From contig JAVHJL010000002.1 in NCBI GenBank assembly GCA_036971715.1, positions 2,140,501 through 2,204,500 on the forward strand: a stretch of 64,000 nt of DNA, written 5' to 3'. Positions 36,523 to 48,118 of the stretch are shown piece by piece (within the stretch, counting starts at the first letter, position 1; each line of letters begins with the position of its first letter). The stretch is from Arthrobotrys musiformis. Taxonomy: Eukaryota; Ascomycota; Orbiliomycetes; Orbiliales; Orbiliaceae. The notes beneath the pieces are model-generated. The model did not search any database. It had not been told where the DNA came from and saw only the letters and a list, made by a program, of their open reading frames with translations. Both the position numbers and the translations under genes were made by a program.

Positions 36523-36912
36523 TCACTCGGTATACGTCGTCGTAAACACGCCGAAGGTATTCCCCTCCGTATCCAAGAAATAACCATGTACTCCCCTCCC
36601 GGGGACCTGAAACCGCGGCATAGCAATCTTTCCACCCATATCCAAGACCTTCTTTTCCAACTCCTCGAACGCGGCTTCGTCGTTCACGGGGAAGGAGCAG
36701 ACGAATGCGTTTGTGGGCTGCATGGGCTCCGGTGGGTCTTGGGCCCGTTGGAGGATGTTTATTGAGATTGAGGGGGAGGAAGGGAGGGAGCCGCGGTAGT
36801 AGGGGATTGGGAGGGAGGGGTCTTCTTGGAAGGACCAGGTTGGGAAGAGGGTTGTGTAGAAGGTTATTGCGCGGGAGGGGAGGGTGGCTTGGAGTTCTAT
36901 GTAGACGTGCAT
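36523..36912 (-). CDS. VOC-fold (glyoxalase/bleomycin-resistance superfamily) protein
   Basis: Single-exon gene of 129 residues. It starts with MHVYIELQATLPSRAITFYTTLF, the first beta-alpha unit of a vicinal-oxygen-chelate module, and ends with PRFQVPGRGVHGYFLDTEGNTFGVF, the motif of the COG3324-type 'predicted lactoylglutathione-lyase-related' proteins, in which the DxEGN Glu is the usual metal-site residue. It holds one full two-module VOC domain and would need to dimerise to form an active site. Substrate unknown: it might act on a small metabolite or bind one. The in-frame extension to 36999 lacks family similarity, so I start at the ATG at 36912. It diverges from GAA1 over 265 bp. Confidence 0.7.
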   Translation of the reverse strand: MHVYIELQATLPSRAITFYTTLFPTWSFQEDPSLPIPYYRGSLPSSPSISINILQRAQDPPEPMQPTNAFVCSFPVNDEAAFEELEKKVLDMGGKIAMPRFQVPGRGVHGYFLDTEGNTFGVFTTTYTE

Positions 36913-37177
36913 CTTTCTGTCTTTCCTGTATATGAAATAGATTATAGATATGGGGAGTACAGGGGGGTAGGAGGGGCAGTGGTTTTTATATACGGCCAAT
37001 TGGAGTCGTGTGGGAAAGTGACGTTAAAGTGCGTTGTGATGGTTACACATACTCCGGCTTGGCAGTCTCCGTTCACGTCTTCCCGATTGTTCAATGTGCA
37101 CAGCGTATGCCGGTTCCAACACCACGCAACCTGACCTTACCATCCTCACCACTTCCCACCGAAACAAAACCGCCACG
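36913..37177. promoter_or_regulatory. Divergent promoter between the VOC gene and GAA1
   Basis: 265 bp between outward-pointing starts. It contains GGCCAATTGG (a CCAAT box readable on both strands) at 36994-37003 and a TGACGT (CRE/bZIP core) at 37019-37024. Both are short motifs; the factors are not known. Confidence 0.4.
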
Positions 37178-39176
37178 ATGGCCTTGCGGGGTACCGATTA
37201 CATTCTCCCATCTCTCGATCTAGAGAATTCAAATGCTAACGATGTTATTGATAAATAGTCCCCGTCAACCTCCGCAAGAACCTCTCCGTGGTCCTCTACG
37301 CCTTCCAGGGCCTCAGCATCCTCGCCGTCATCGTCGGTATCGCTTCGTTATTCCTACTTCCGCTGGATGAATACTCCCGCCGAACATACATTTCCGAAAA
37401 TGCCCTGTTGCCCGGACAGGTTCACGCGTACTTTGGCGGGAGCGAGCAGAATATCGTGAGGGCTTTTAGGAGGGAGGTTGATTCTTTGGGGAATAGTACT
37501 TCTGATGTGTTCGTCCCCCTTTTTTTTCTTCTCTAATGAAATTGATGGGGAGGTTAATTGGGTTTTATTAGTGTGGCTGAGCGCATGGCCGAGATTTTTC
37601 GATCAGCGGGGTTGAAGGTTGGGAAGCAGCGGTATTCGTATAAAGCTGCCGGCGGGGAGTATAGTGGTGAAAACGTTTATGCGGTTTTACACGCACCCCG
37701 CGGGGATGCGACGGAAGCCATTGTTCTCTGCGCGCCGTGGAGGAATATAGATCACTTACTCAACGAAGGCGGAGTGGCATTAACGCTCGCGTTGAGTCGG
37801 TATTTCAAGCGGTGGTCGTTGTGGTCGAAGGATATTATTTTCCTCATATCGTCCGATGCGAGGGCCGGGCCGCAGGCGTGGGTTGATGCGTATCACGATT
37901 TACACGGCGGGGATATTCAGAGTTTATCCGTGAAGAGCGGGGCGATTCAGGGGGTTGTGGTTGTGGATTACCCGGGGGCTTATCATCGGTTTGAGAGTTT
38001 GCATGTTATCTACGATGGGATTAATGGACAGCTGCCGAATTTGGATTTGATCAATACGGCGGTACAGATTTCGAGGGATCAGATGGGGTTGAGGAGTGAG
38101 TTGCAGGAGATGTGGGGGCATGATGATGGGTATAGGCATCGGTTGAGGACTATGTTGAGGGGGATGGTGAACCAGGCGTTGGGACATTCGACGGGGCCGC
38201 ATTCGAGTTTTATACCGTATCATATCGATGCTATTACGCTTGCTACCCATGGGGATGGTGGGTGGCACGATGAAGGGTCGTTGGGGAGGACGGTGGAGAG
38301 TGTGTTTAGGAGTTTGAATAATCTGTTGGAGCATTTTCATCAGAGTTTTTTCTTTTATTTGTTGATGGCGCCGAAGAGGTTTGTTAGTATTGGGACTTAT
38401 TTGCCGGCGGCGATGTTGTTGGCTGTCGGGTTGACGTTGACGGCGATCAGGTTGTGGGTTGATCCGAGGAGTCGGAGTGGGGGGGAGAAGAAGGGGGAGA
38501 AGAAGGAAGAGGGGGTGGTGGTGGATGGTGGCCCGAAGAGGGAGCTGTTCCTGCCGATGTCTATCGTTATTGGGGTGCACTTCTGTGGGGCCATTCCCTT
38601 TGCGGTTTTCAATTCTGTTGATTATAAGGTATGTTCTCCCCTTTACGATATATCTATGGTTGATATTGATGTGTATTGGGGGTTTAGTCAATGTCATCAA
38701 CGTTCAACATCTTCGTCGCGGCATCGCTGGTTCTCCCGGCTATAATCTCGATTCTAATGACGACCACGATCCCCGCCCACCGCCTCCTTCCGGCCTTCCA
38801 CCTCTCGCGGTGCTTTTCGCTACTTTTCTTGGGGATGTTTCTTTCGACTCTGGCGACTTTGAACTTCTCACTGTCGTTTTTGATTGGGCTGTTCTCGTTA
38901 CCTTTGATGTTTGCTAGGACGACGCCGGATTCGATACCGCTGGGGTTGGTGAATAGTATACTTTTGCTGGTTACGAGCCCGTTCGCGGCGGTGTTTGCGG
39001 TGGCGGGGTATTGGGGGTTGGGGGTTGAGGATATTCTCAAGGAGGCGAGTTTTGGGTGGTGGGTGTGGGGGATGTGGACGCCCGTGGTGGTTTGGTGCGT
39101 TTGGTGGCCGGCGTGGGTGGTTGGGCTGATCAGTGTGGATTCCGGGCTGGTGATGGGGGTTTTGGGGAGGAAGTAG
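37178..39176 (+). CDS. GAA1: GPI transamidase subunit Gaa1
   Basis: ER membrane subunit of the GPI transamidase, which attaches preassembled GPI anchors to proteins with a C-terminal signal. Exons 37178-37190, 37259-37508, 37572-38628 and 38688-39176 give 602 residues. Exon 1 holds 13 coding nt. The N-terminus is MALRVPVNLRKNLSVVLYAF and the first membrane segment (about 16-38) ends in FLLPLDEYSRRTYISENALLP. The luminal M28-like domain includes NVYAVLHAPRGDATEAIVLCAPW, then VVVDYPGAYHRFESLHVIYDGINGQ split by its usual loops, and LATHGDGGWHDEG. Several membrane helices follow to the C-terminus. The donor after exon 2 is a GTTCGT, the only one that keeps DVVAERMAEIFRSAGLK in frame. Coding-strand G content is high, as in RBD2. 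Confidence 0.93.
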
Positions 39177-39399
39177 CTGATTGTATTAGCTCGCTTTGAG
39201 GTACTGAATACCTTCCGGGTATTGTTTTCATGGCGATGGTGATGTATATATCCATAGCACTGGGGTTTATAGTTTTTTCTTTCTTGTGCATAGCATAGAA
39301 TGTTATTCTTTTAGTATCGTACAGTTCTCTCTCCTAAAGACTTTTTTATATCCCGAAAAAAAACTCCACAACTCCCGCAAATTTAATTAAAAATGGAAA
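39177..39399. other. Convergent 3' ends of GAA1 and BUD20
   Basis: A 223-base tail-to-tail spacer with A/T-rich stretches at 39340-39395. No further feature is seen. Confidence 0.5.
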
Positions 39400-40237
39400 T
39401 CACAAGTCGTTATCGTCATCATCGTAGACCTTTTCCACTAATTGCGGGGCATTATCTTGCGTGACTTCAACCTCCATATCTTGATCTAAAACTTTTTCTC
39501 GGGCGGAGGCTCTGGCGGCCTTCTTCGCGGCTTGGATTCGATCTCGACCGACACGGCCCATCACCTGGGCTGTGAGGACGTCGAAGGAGGAGGAGCCATT
39601 GTCGATTCCTCGGCCGACGGCGGCGTTTGCTTCTTCGTGGGAGTATGCTGGTTCCGAGAGGAGCTTTAGGCGCTTTTTGTGGGTTTTTGAGCGTTGGTGG
39701 TGGGATAGGGCGTGCTGGGATTCGAGGAATCTGGCGCAGGGGGTGCAGTAGAGTTGGCCGAGGGCGGGGAGTTCGTCGAGGGGGAGGAGGGAGAGGTGTT
39801 GGGAGAGGCGGTGGGGGGAGGAGAGGTCGGTGGAGATTTGGTCGAGGTCGCTTTTTTTATATTATTAATTTTTTGTTCGTTGAAGCGGAAAGATAGCTTG
39901 GTGAGATGGGTATTTGTCTCTCTCGTAGGCCAGGTCTTGCTGAAGGTATATACCTTCGAGAGCTGGGGACGAGATCGATAAGGTACATATACTGTTCCTG
40001 GGTTATTGGGGGATATTATGGTGTAATATCGATGCCAGTAGATGCATTGATGTTGGATCATACAGAGCCGCCGGCATTGCTATCGACAGCTAGTATCGAC
40101 AAGCACCCCATCCAGGTACGTATAGTACAAGTATAGTATGTATATACTTGAATGTATATGTGTCGGAGATGAATGGATAGGAGTTATAAAACTCACCGAG
40201 TCCTGTTCCTAGTCTTGAGGAGCCGTTGTGGGCCCAT
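39400..40237 (-). CDS. BUD20: Bud20 / ZNF593-type 60S ribosome export factor
   Basis: Zinc-finger shuttling factor that helps pre-60S particles leave the nucleus. Two exons (40237-40197 and 39850-39400) encode 163 residues. MGPQRLLKTRNRTR joins DLDQISTDLSSPHRL, the family's RTRDLDQI motif, which fixes the splice site at the split Arg codon. The C2H2 finger uses Cys49, Cys52, His65 and His71 (CTPC ... HHQRSKTH), followed by KKRLKLLSEPAYSHEEANAAVG, as in yeast Bud20. The acidic tail ends DDDDNDL. The intron is 346 nt, about five times the local norm; no snoRNA C/D boxes were found in it. Confidence 0.88.
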
Positions 40238-41538
40238 GGCGATGATATATCTGATCAGATGTAGATGGCGTAGTAGCGGTAGTGGAGTCCCAATGCGACA
40301 CAATAAATTAAAAAATAAAAAAAAATAAAAAAATAGTCGGAAAGCAACGGTCAGATGTCAGCTTAGGATTCCTGGTGGGAACCTGAACACGGGCCGAAAA
40401 CGAGGAAGAGCGATTTAAGACCGTCCGCCCTTGTCGCGAGCCAATTTAGAATATGAATTGAAGATTGTATGGGAAGTCGGATCGAAGCCGAGGATGTTTT
40501 CTGACAGAAAATAAAAATTTGCAGTGGTCTGGAGACCAGTTTGCAGGGATCAGGCCCTTTGCGCCATTAAAAAGTGCTGCATGGACAAACTTTCCAGATC
40601 TCGTTCAGAGGAAAAGCATGCCAGGGCCCCCCATTCGGTTCGTACTGGTCCATTCTTAGCAGTGCATATGTCCGTATGTGTACTGGCAGGAGGGGAGGAG
40701 GAGCAGCAGCCAATGGGAAGCGGGGTGATTGTGATTTGAAGATAGTGCCGTTCGCCCACGCCCAGGACAGCAGGAAGATATTTCTGTGGCCACTGTTGCC
40801 GCACGTGTAGCCGACGGGTATTCTTTATTATAGTACAGATCGGAATATCCTGTACATGTATACGCATCCGTCCATACACATAGATCCCGTGGATTGGGTG
40901 TGTATGTATAACTGTGTCGAAGTGTAGATGTCTGTATTTTATATGTACACCAGATGTTAGTGATTGATATACACAAGGCTGATGTCATGCCGCCCCCCGG
41001 GTTCTCCAATTGATCAATGGCAATACATACCAGCGGTCCCTCGTAGTAATGTATTCGATCCGAGTGGTTTGCAGCGTCAGAGTGCAAAACTGGTCGCCGT
41101 CGGTTATCAGGAAGATTCCTCATTGTGCCTAGTCCAGCTCCAACTCGGCAGCGGTTTTGCTTCTTTCCCTTCGTCCAGGTTTTGGAGAGAATATTATTAG
41201 GAGACCCTCCCACTACTTTTCCTCCCTCTCCCGGTTCCTCCTCTCTTCTTCCTTCTCTTCCTCCTCTTCTTCTCCATCATCTCCAGCTTCATCAGCTTTT
41301 TTTCTCCTCTCTTTTTCCCCAGGTTTCACTGGCCGTTGGTTCTTGGTTCTTTGTGGATGCATTGATTGATAGTTGTGTTGGATACACCGCTATCAACCCG
41401 CATTCTCTTCCCTCCAAACCACCACTCCCTCTTCTCCCACTATCATCATCATCATCGTCATCACCACCATCATACCCCACCCCCACGCACTCCTCCTGTA
41501 ATATATTCTACCATACTACCCTCACATTGTAGCCCATC
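40238..41538. promoter_or_regulatory. Divergent region between BUD20 and aconitase
   Basis: 1.3 kb. The aconitase-proximal 330 bases (41210-41538) are strongly CT-rich (CCTCTTCTTCTCC, then TCATCATCATCATCG), typical of a highly expressed fungal gene's leader. The BUD20-proximal part is AT-richer with an A-rich tract at 40310-40335. A 185-codon minus-strand open frame (40656-41213) has no motif and crosses the presumed promoter; not called. Confidence 0.55.
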
Positions 41539-44516
41539 ATGCTGTCGACAGTGAGGGCCCTTCCCAGGGCATGCAAGGTGGTAAGTCTTTTTTTTTTTCT
41601 TTCTCTTTCAAATTTTGAATTTTTCCGTTCCGAGCGATTTTGCTAACTTGCCGACGTTTTTTAACCCTTAGAATGCCGGCTTCAAAACTGTATGTTCTAA
41701 ATTCATCCAATTCTGATCTCCGGCCACTGGAAGCGCAATGTTTGCTCCATGCCGGCCTTTTTTGTGTATATGTATGTGAGAGAGAGAGACTAAGATTATG
41801 ATGTCAGGCTCAACGGCTTCGCGGCCTGGCCACCGTCACAGACTCCCCGCTGGACAAGAAGGTCAACCAGAACAACTGGGAACAGGTAACCCTCCAATTG
41901 GTCCATTTCTAAAAACTCCAATCATGCTAATGTATTTGGTATTAGGGAAACTACATCAACTACAAGTATGATTGTATCCGGAATAATTTTTTGATAGAGA
42001 TGTATTCTGACGTAATCCACGTGAAAAATTAAAGGAAAATGAGCGAGAACCTCGACATTGTCCGACGGAGGCTGAACAAGCCTCTCACTCTTGCCGAAAA
42101 GGTCCTCTACTCGCATCTTGACGAACCAGAGACCCAGGAAATCGAGCGTGGGAAATCTTACCTGAAGCTGCGACCCGACCGAGTAGCCTGCCAGGATGCG
42201 ACTGCTCAGATGGCCATCCTGCAGTTCATGAGCGCCGGAATGGACCAGGTCCAAACCCCATCCACCGTCCACTGCGATCACTTGATCGAGGCCCAGCTTG
42301 GTGGTGCTAAGGATTTGAGCCGTGCTGAGGATATCAACAAAGAGGTATTTTCCCTCTCTTCCCTCCTTCCTCTTCCTTCTGTTTTTTCCCATTTTTTTCT
42401 ATTTATTTTTTCTATCTTTTACTTTTTTTTTTTTTTTTTTTTTTTTGGTATGAGTTGGGGTTTTTTTCTAACATGTGAAAATTTGACAATCCCAGGTTTA
42501 CAACTTCTTGTCGACCGCTTGCGCAAAATACAACATTGGTTTCTGGAAGCCCGGTTCTGGTATCATCCACCAGATCGTCCTTGAAAACTATGCTTTCCCA
42601 GGTGCTCTCCTCATCGGTACTGACTCTCACACTCCCAATGCCGGTGGTCTCGGTATGGCTGCCATCGGTGTCGGTGGTGCCGACGCCGTCGACGTCATGG
42701 CTGGTCTCCCATGGGAACTCAAGGCCCCCAAGGTCATTGGTGTCAAGCTTACCGGCCAGCTGAGCGGCTGGACCTCCCCCAAGGATATTATTCTCAAGGT
42801 CGCCGGTATCCTCACCGTCAAGGGTGGTACCGGTGCCATCGTTGAATACCACGGACCCGGTACCGACTCCTTGTCTTGCACCGGTATGGGAACTATCTGC
42901 AACATGGGTGCTGAAATCGGTGCCACCACTTCCATCTTCCCCTTCAACGACCGCATGTACGACTACCTCAAGGCTACCAAGAGACAGGCCATCGGTGACT
43001 TCGCTCGCTCCTACGCCCACGAGCTCCGTGAGGACCAGGGTGCCGAGTACGACCAATTGATCGAGATCAACCTCTCCGAACTCGAGCCCCATGTCAACGG
43101 TCCATTCACTCCAGATCTCGCCACCCCCATCTCCAAGCTCAAGGAAGTTGCTGTTAAGGAAGGCTGGCCCACTGACGTCAAGGTCGCCCTCATCGGTTCT
43201 TGCACAAACTCCTCCTACGAAGATATGTCCCGATCTGCCTCCATCATCCAGGACGCCCTTGACCACGGTATCAAGTCCAAGTCCCTGTACACTGTTACAC
43301 CCGGTTCCGAACAGATCCGTGCCACCATTGCTCGTGACGGTCAGCTCAAGACCTTCGAGGAATTCGGCGGTATGGTCTTGGCCAACGCTTGCGGTCCATG
43401 CATCGGTCAATGGGATCGTCGCGATGTCAAGAAGGGCGAAGCCAACACCATTGTCTCCTCCTACAACCGTAACTTCACTGGACGTAACGATGCCAACCCT
43501 GCCACCCACGCCTTCGTCACCTCTCCAGATCTGACAACCGCCTTCGCCATCGCTGGTGACCTCCGATTCAACCCCCTCACCGACAAGCTCAAGGACAAGG
43601 ATGGCAATGAGTTCTTGCTCAAGCCACCAACCGGTATTGCTCTTCCAGACCGTGGATACGACCCTGGCCAAAATACCTACCAGGCCCCACCAGCCGACCG
43701 CTCCACCGTTGAGGTCCAGGTCGCCCCCACCTCCGACCGTCTCCAGAAGCTCTCTCCATTCGAGGCCTGGAACGGCCAGGATGCCGTCGACGTCCCAATT
43801 CTCATCAAGTGCAAGGGCAAGACCACCACCGACCACATCTCCATGGCCGGTCCATGGCTCAAGTACCGTGGCCACTTGGACAACATCTCCAACAACATGT
43901 TGATCGGTGCCATCAACTCCGAGAACGAGAAGGCCAACTCCATCAAGAACATCTTCACCGGTGAATTCGATGCCGTCCCAGCTACCGCTCGTGACTACAA
44001 GGCCAGAGGTGTCAAGTGGGCCGTCATTGGTGACTGGAACTACGGTGAGGGTTCTTCCCGTGAGCACGCCGCTCTCGAGCCCAGACATCTTGGTGGTCTT
44101 GCCATCATCACCAAGTCCTTCGCTCGTATCGTAAGTATTCCACTCAAACTCTTTCAATTTAATAAGATGCTAATTATGTGTGATAACAGCACGAGACCAA
44201 CTTGAAGAAGCAGGGTATGCTTCCCCTCACCTTCGAGAACCCAGAGGACTACGACAAGATCAACCCAGATGACAAGCTGTAAGTTATCCATGTTTTTCCG
44301 TGGTACAATATATAGTGCTAACTATGGCATAGCGACATGGAACTCTCCAACCTCAAGGTCGGTGAGCCACTTAAGGTTTCCTTCAAGTCCACCGACGGCA
44401 AGTCGTGGAGCACCAACCTCCTCCACACCTTCAACGAGGGCCAGCTCGAATGGTTCCGAAACGGATCTGCATTGAACACCATGGCCAAGAAGGCCAAGGA
44501 AGCCGCTTCCGCGTAA
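41539..44516 (+). CDS. ACO1: Aconitate hydratase, mitochondrial
   Basis: TCA-cycle enzyme interconverting citrate and isocitrate through an [4Fe-4S] cluster. Eight exons: 41539-41580, 41672-41689, 41808-41885, 41946-41965, 42035-42344, 42496-44130, 44190-44278 and 44333-44516, giving 791 residues. The N-terminus (MLSTVRALPRACKV...AQRLRGLATVTD) is a mitochondrial presequence broken by three introns; exons 2 and 4 are only 18 and 20 nt. Cluster ligands are Cys392 (IGSCTNSSYEDM) and Cys455/Cys458 (ACGPCIGQW). GTDSHTPNAGGLGMAAIGVGGADAVD-type substrate-binding sequence and GEGSSREHAALEPRHLGG, the swivel-domain Ser loop, are present. The 545-codon exon 6 uses almost only C-ending or preferred codons, a sign of high expression. 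Intron 5 holds T24 (42423-42446). Confidence 0.97.
42423..42446 (+). repeat. T24 homopolymer in aconitase intron 5
   Basis: Twenty-four uninterrupted T in the intron 42345-42495, upstream of the acceptor; probably a polymorphic polypyrimidine tract. Confidence 0.85.
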
Positions 44517-45386
44517 ATATTTTTAAAAAACTACGCAAAAGGAAGAAGCTATGACGAGATGATGATGATGAGAGGTGGAAGATGAAATACCCCCTTTTTT
44601 TACACTTATAAACTTTCTCCTACTCCCAGTTGATGTATTAAGACGACAGGACATAGTTGTCGCTTCCTTTTATTACCTCTATCCTCTATCTCTCGCTGTG
44701 TATTGTCTTACAAGTATTATATCCACTTTGCTGGCTGTTGCGGTTTTTCTTTTCCCTTTTTCATTGTTGTTCCCTTTTTTACTTTTTTGTAGGTAATTTT
44801 TTTTTTTTACAATTTTTTTTTTTTTATAATTTCATGAATTCATGAGCACAGCAGTTTTTGTCTTGCCATTGAAACATTGTGCACCCACCCGCGCGCTTTT
44901 TTGTACTTCTTATGATATAACGAAGAAGGCGACTTTTTTTTATTTCAGATTGGAAGAAGGGGGGACTAGATATATTAACAGGAGAAAATGACAAAAAAAC
45001 TATAAATTACTTAAAGTTAAGGGACTTGAAGCCGACTACGCGGTTTATGAGGGTGTACATTGTGGTTTTTATGTAGTAGTGTGTTTGGGAACGGCCTATA
45101 CAGATGTCCCGTCACAGTTGCAAGCTTAAGATGAATTATCGAATAGGTAAATTGAATTTCTAGTAATGCAGTTACGAGGCATGGAAAATGGTGATAGAGA
45201 TGGGTAAGGAGATGTTTTATTGATTTTTGCTTTTCGGGGAGACAAGAGACCCTCGCTGAGGGTGGTATAAAGGGTACAAAGAAGGAAATATATATATAGG
45301 ATATATAAAAGATTATGACATCCCGTGGATTCGCCTACTTACCTCTACATTAAATCCTGGCTTTTTGGGTAAAAAAGGGAGGGAAG
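44517..45386. other. Convergent 3' regions of aconitase and the CRAL-TRIO gene
   Basis: 870 bases, T-rich on the aconitase side (several T11-T14 runs near 44797-44825) and AT-rich throughout. No gene or structured RNA is recognised. Confidence 0.55.
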
Positions 45387-48118
45387 TTAATCTAATTCAT
45401 CTTCCTCTTCGATGGCCGCCGGCGTAGCGGTGGTAGGAGCAGCAGCAGAAGCGCTGTTACCGTTGACTTTCTCCTCCTCCTCCTTCCCCCTCTGCGGGTA
45501 AAAATCTATTTCACCGTTTTTGCCAACGATCCCGGTACGGTCGTACCAGGTCCTCGCTCTGAGGAAGCGATCGAGCCCCCAGTAGTTCGTTCTCAGTCGC
45601 TCTCTGAGCCCGCTTCGTTCGTCTTTGATGTCCGTGTCTACGGTTGCACCCTTCGAGTCCTCTTTTATCCACTCCCGGGTGTTTTTTTCGTATTCTTCTA
45701 TTATCTTTAGACGTTCTGATTCTAGGGATTCGCGTTCGGTGGTGTCGGAGGGGGTGGGGGAGGTTATGGAGGGGTTTTCGGTGGGGAGGGGTTCGATGTA
45801 GGTGTAGGACCAGTCTTCGTCGCCGCCGAGGGATTTGGGGAGTTGGGAGAGGGGGATGAATTCGGTTAGGTCGGTGGCTTTGGTGGTGAAGTGGACTTTG
45901 GAGGCGACGACGGGGTCGAGCCAGCCGCGGATTATTTTCTATGGTTGTTAGTGGGGGTTATTTCTTTGGGGGTGTTAAAGAGGGGGGGTTACCCAGATGC
46001 CTTGGAAGATCCAGGGGGCGTTGTGGACGAGGCAGATGCCGAGACATTCGGGGTAGTGGGCTTCGAAGCATTTGATCATGAATTTTACGGGGGTGTAGTC
46101 CTGGGTTTCTCGTTAGTTTGGTTTGTTGGTATTTTAGGGTATGAGGGGGGGGGGGTTACCATATTCGCCATCCCGAAGCCAGTCATGTCGAATACTATTG
46201 CGGCAGTGTCGACGGGTTGTTTGAGCATTAATCTTGTGGTTTCGATCAAGTATATCGTATACCTCTCCAAACTCTCCGGCGTCTGATCAGCAGCCTTATG
46301 CAGTCTGACGTTAACGTAACAAACGGGGCGTTCCTCCCTGTCTGTTCCGTGGATGTAGCTCTTCCCCATGCGTAACTGCTTCATGAAGCCCTCGGCGGTT
46401 TTGTCTGTTTTCTCTGCGGCGAAGGCGACGGCTTCACCATCGCGGGCGATGTCTTCGACGTGGACTTCCTGGCCGCGCCAGTGCATCGTCGATACCATCA
46501 TCACCAACGCCTTCTCCACGTCCCATTTTCTGGCGCGGAGGAAGCGGAGGAGTAATGCGTCCGGATTGTCATATTTTACGAATCCCCAGAATGTAGTGCG
46601 GAGTTCTTCCGGTGTCTGGCTTGCTAATGCGGCTTTGAAGTCTTTGCCTTGGTTGTATTTGTCCTCCGGGTCGACGGTTAGTCCCGGCGGTGGGGAGGGA
46701 CGGTTTGATAATGTGGTTTCGGGGACGGTTAGGTTTGATTTCGAGGAGTTTACGCTGCTGGTGGTCGTGGAGGTGTCTTTGCTGTCCTTTCCGTCCTTTT
46801 TGTCCTTTTTGGAGCGGCTGAAGAGTTTGGAGCGTTTGGATTTTGATTTGGCGCTGCTGCCGCCTGCGGCTGCTGGTTCTGCGTCTGCTTCTTCGGGAGC
46901 TGGGGAGGGGTCGAGGGATAGGTCTGCTGCTTCCTCGGCGAGGGAGTCTTCGAGGTGGGAGGAGGATTGGGCGAAGAGGGAGAGGGTGGCGTTCCAGAAT
47001 TGTTTGAGCTTTTGTTCTTGCTCTGGGGTTAGAGTCTCGGGACGGCCCGGGGCGGTTGAGGCCATTGCTGCGGGGGGTGGTGGTGGGGGTTGTGGCGGGG
47101 TAGGTGTGGGAGGAGTAGTGTCGGATTGGACTGGGGACCACCAGTCGAGTAACGAGCGGAAGGTTTGGAGGTCGAGGGATGGGGGGAGGGGTTTTATGTA
47201 GTAATCCGAGGGGGTATGGTCTGCGTCTGCTGCTGCGACGGAGTATATTCCTAGTAATGCGAGGAAGGTGGATGCAGCGTAGTAGGAATAGTAGACTTTA
47301 TTATTGCTGCTACTACTACTATTGCTACTATTTGGATTGCGATTATGGTTATTGGAAGATGAAGATGTAGTAGATGCAGAAGAGGATGGAGGTACGGTAG
47401 GGGTGAGATTCGCGGGGTGGTTCGGGATTGATCGTGTGCTTGGGGACCGGATCTCGGGGCGTGGGTTTGGCCGAGTGGTGTGGATGTTCCGGAGCTGCAG
47501 CTGCTGTTGCTGCTGCTGATTTTGCTCAAGAAGGAGATGACGATGATGGTGGTGTATAGTATGAGGTAGGAATTGTATGGAGGGAGGAGCGGGGGAATGG
47601 TATTTTGAAGCCCTCGATATCGACGTCGATGTCGATATTCCCTTATATAAAGAAGAAGGAGCACAGGGGCGACGGTGTTGGTGTTGAGGTTGAGGTTGCT
47701 GATGTTGGGGATTTGGTGTTGCGGATGAGGTTGTCGCGCAGAAACTGGCTGAATCAGGAACAGAATTTAACCCGCGAATGTCAATCGGGTGACTTCCGCC
47801 AGCTGCAGAATGGCAGACAAACTTGGTCGGATGCAGGTGGAAGGGGCGGCGGGTCGATGTGAAGTCGGAATCTCGTGATGATTTCGAGGAGATGTGAATA
47901 TTTTTGAGTCCGGCGGCGACTTTATCCTTTAAGCATCGACTCCTGGAGGAACTGGGTGTTAAATTGGACAGACGTCTTGGGCTTATGGCGCAGCAATTGG
48001 CAGCAGCTGATTTGCGACGGATCACGGCTGTTGTCCCTGGTTAGTATCTCTCGCTATATATATCTATAAGCTATAGAGTATAGGGGAGGGGGAGGGGGGT
48101 ACCTCGAGGCAGCAGCAT
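45387..48118 (-). CDS. CRAL-TRIO (Sec14-like) lipid-transfer protein with probable mitochondrial leader
   Basis: The Sec14-like core is secure: CRAL-TRIO-N (LTPEQEQKLKQFWNATLSLF and LLRFLRARKWDVEKALVMM), then the lipid-binding domain with FDMTGFGMANM, DYTPVKFMIKCFEAHYPECLG and LPKSLGG. Exons 46100-45993 and 45938-45387 follow the large exon. The 5' end is less certain. The large exon stays open to 48027 without an ATG before 47065, but a 16-nt exon at 48118-48103 (MLLPR) joins in frame to give MLLPRAVIRRKSAAANCC, a basic presequence, then a Gln/Ser-rich region and a membrane segment (about 47295-47228, ASTFLALLGIYSVAAA); total 847 residues. Starting at 47065 gives about 521 residues. Two in-frame acceptors, 9 nt apart, exist for the first intron. 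Lipid transfer at mitochondria is inference. Confidence 0.7.

Noticed and set aside
40656..41213. 185-codon minus-strand open frame before aconitase
   Set aside because: Lies across the presumed divergent promoter, with irregular composition and no motif.
42412..44157. 581-codon antisense frame opposite aconitase
   Set aside because: Composition mirrors the sense codon bias; no motifs, and the sense gene is fully explained.
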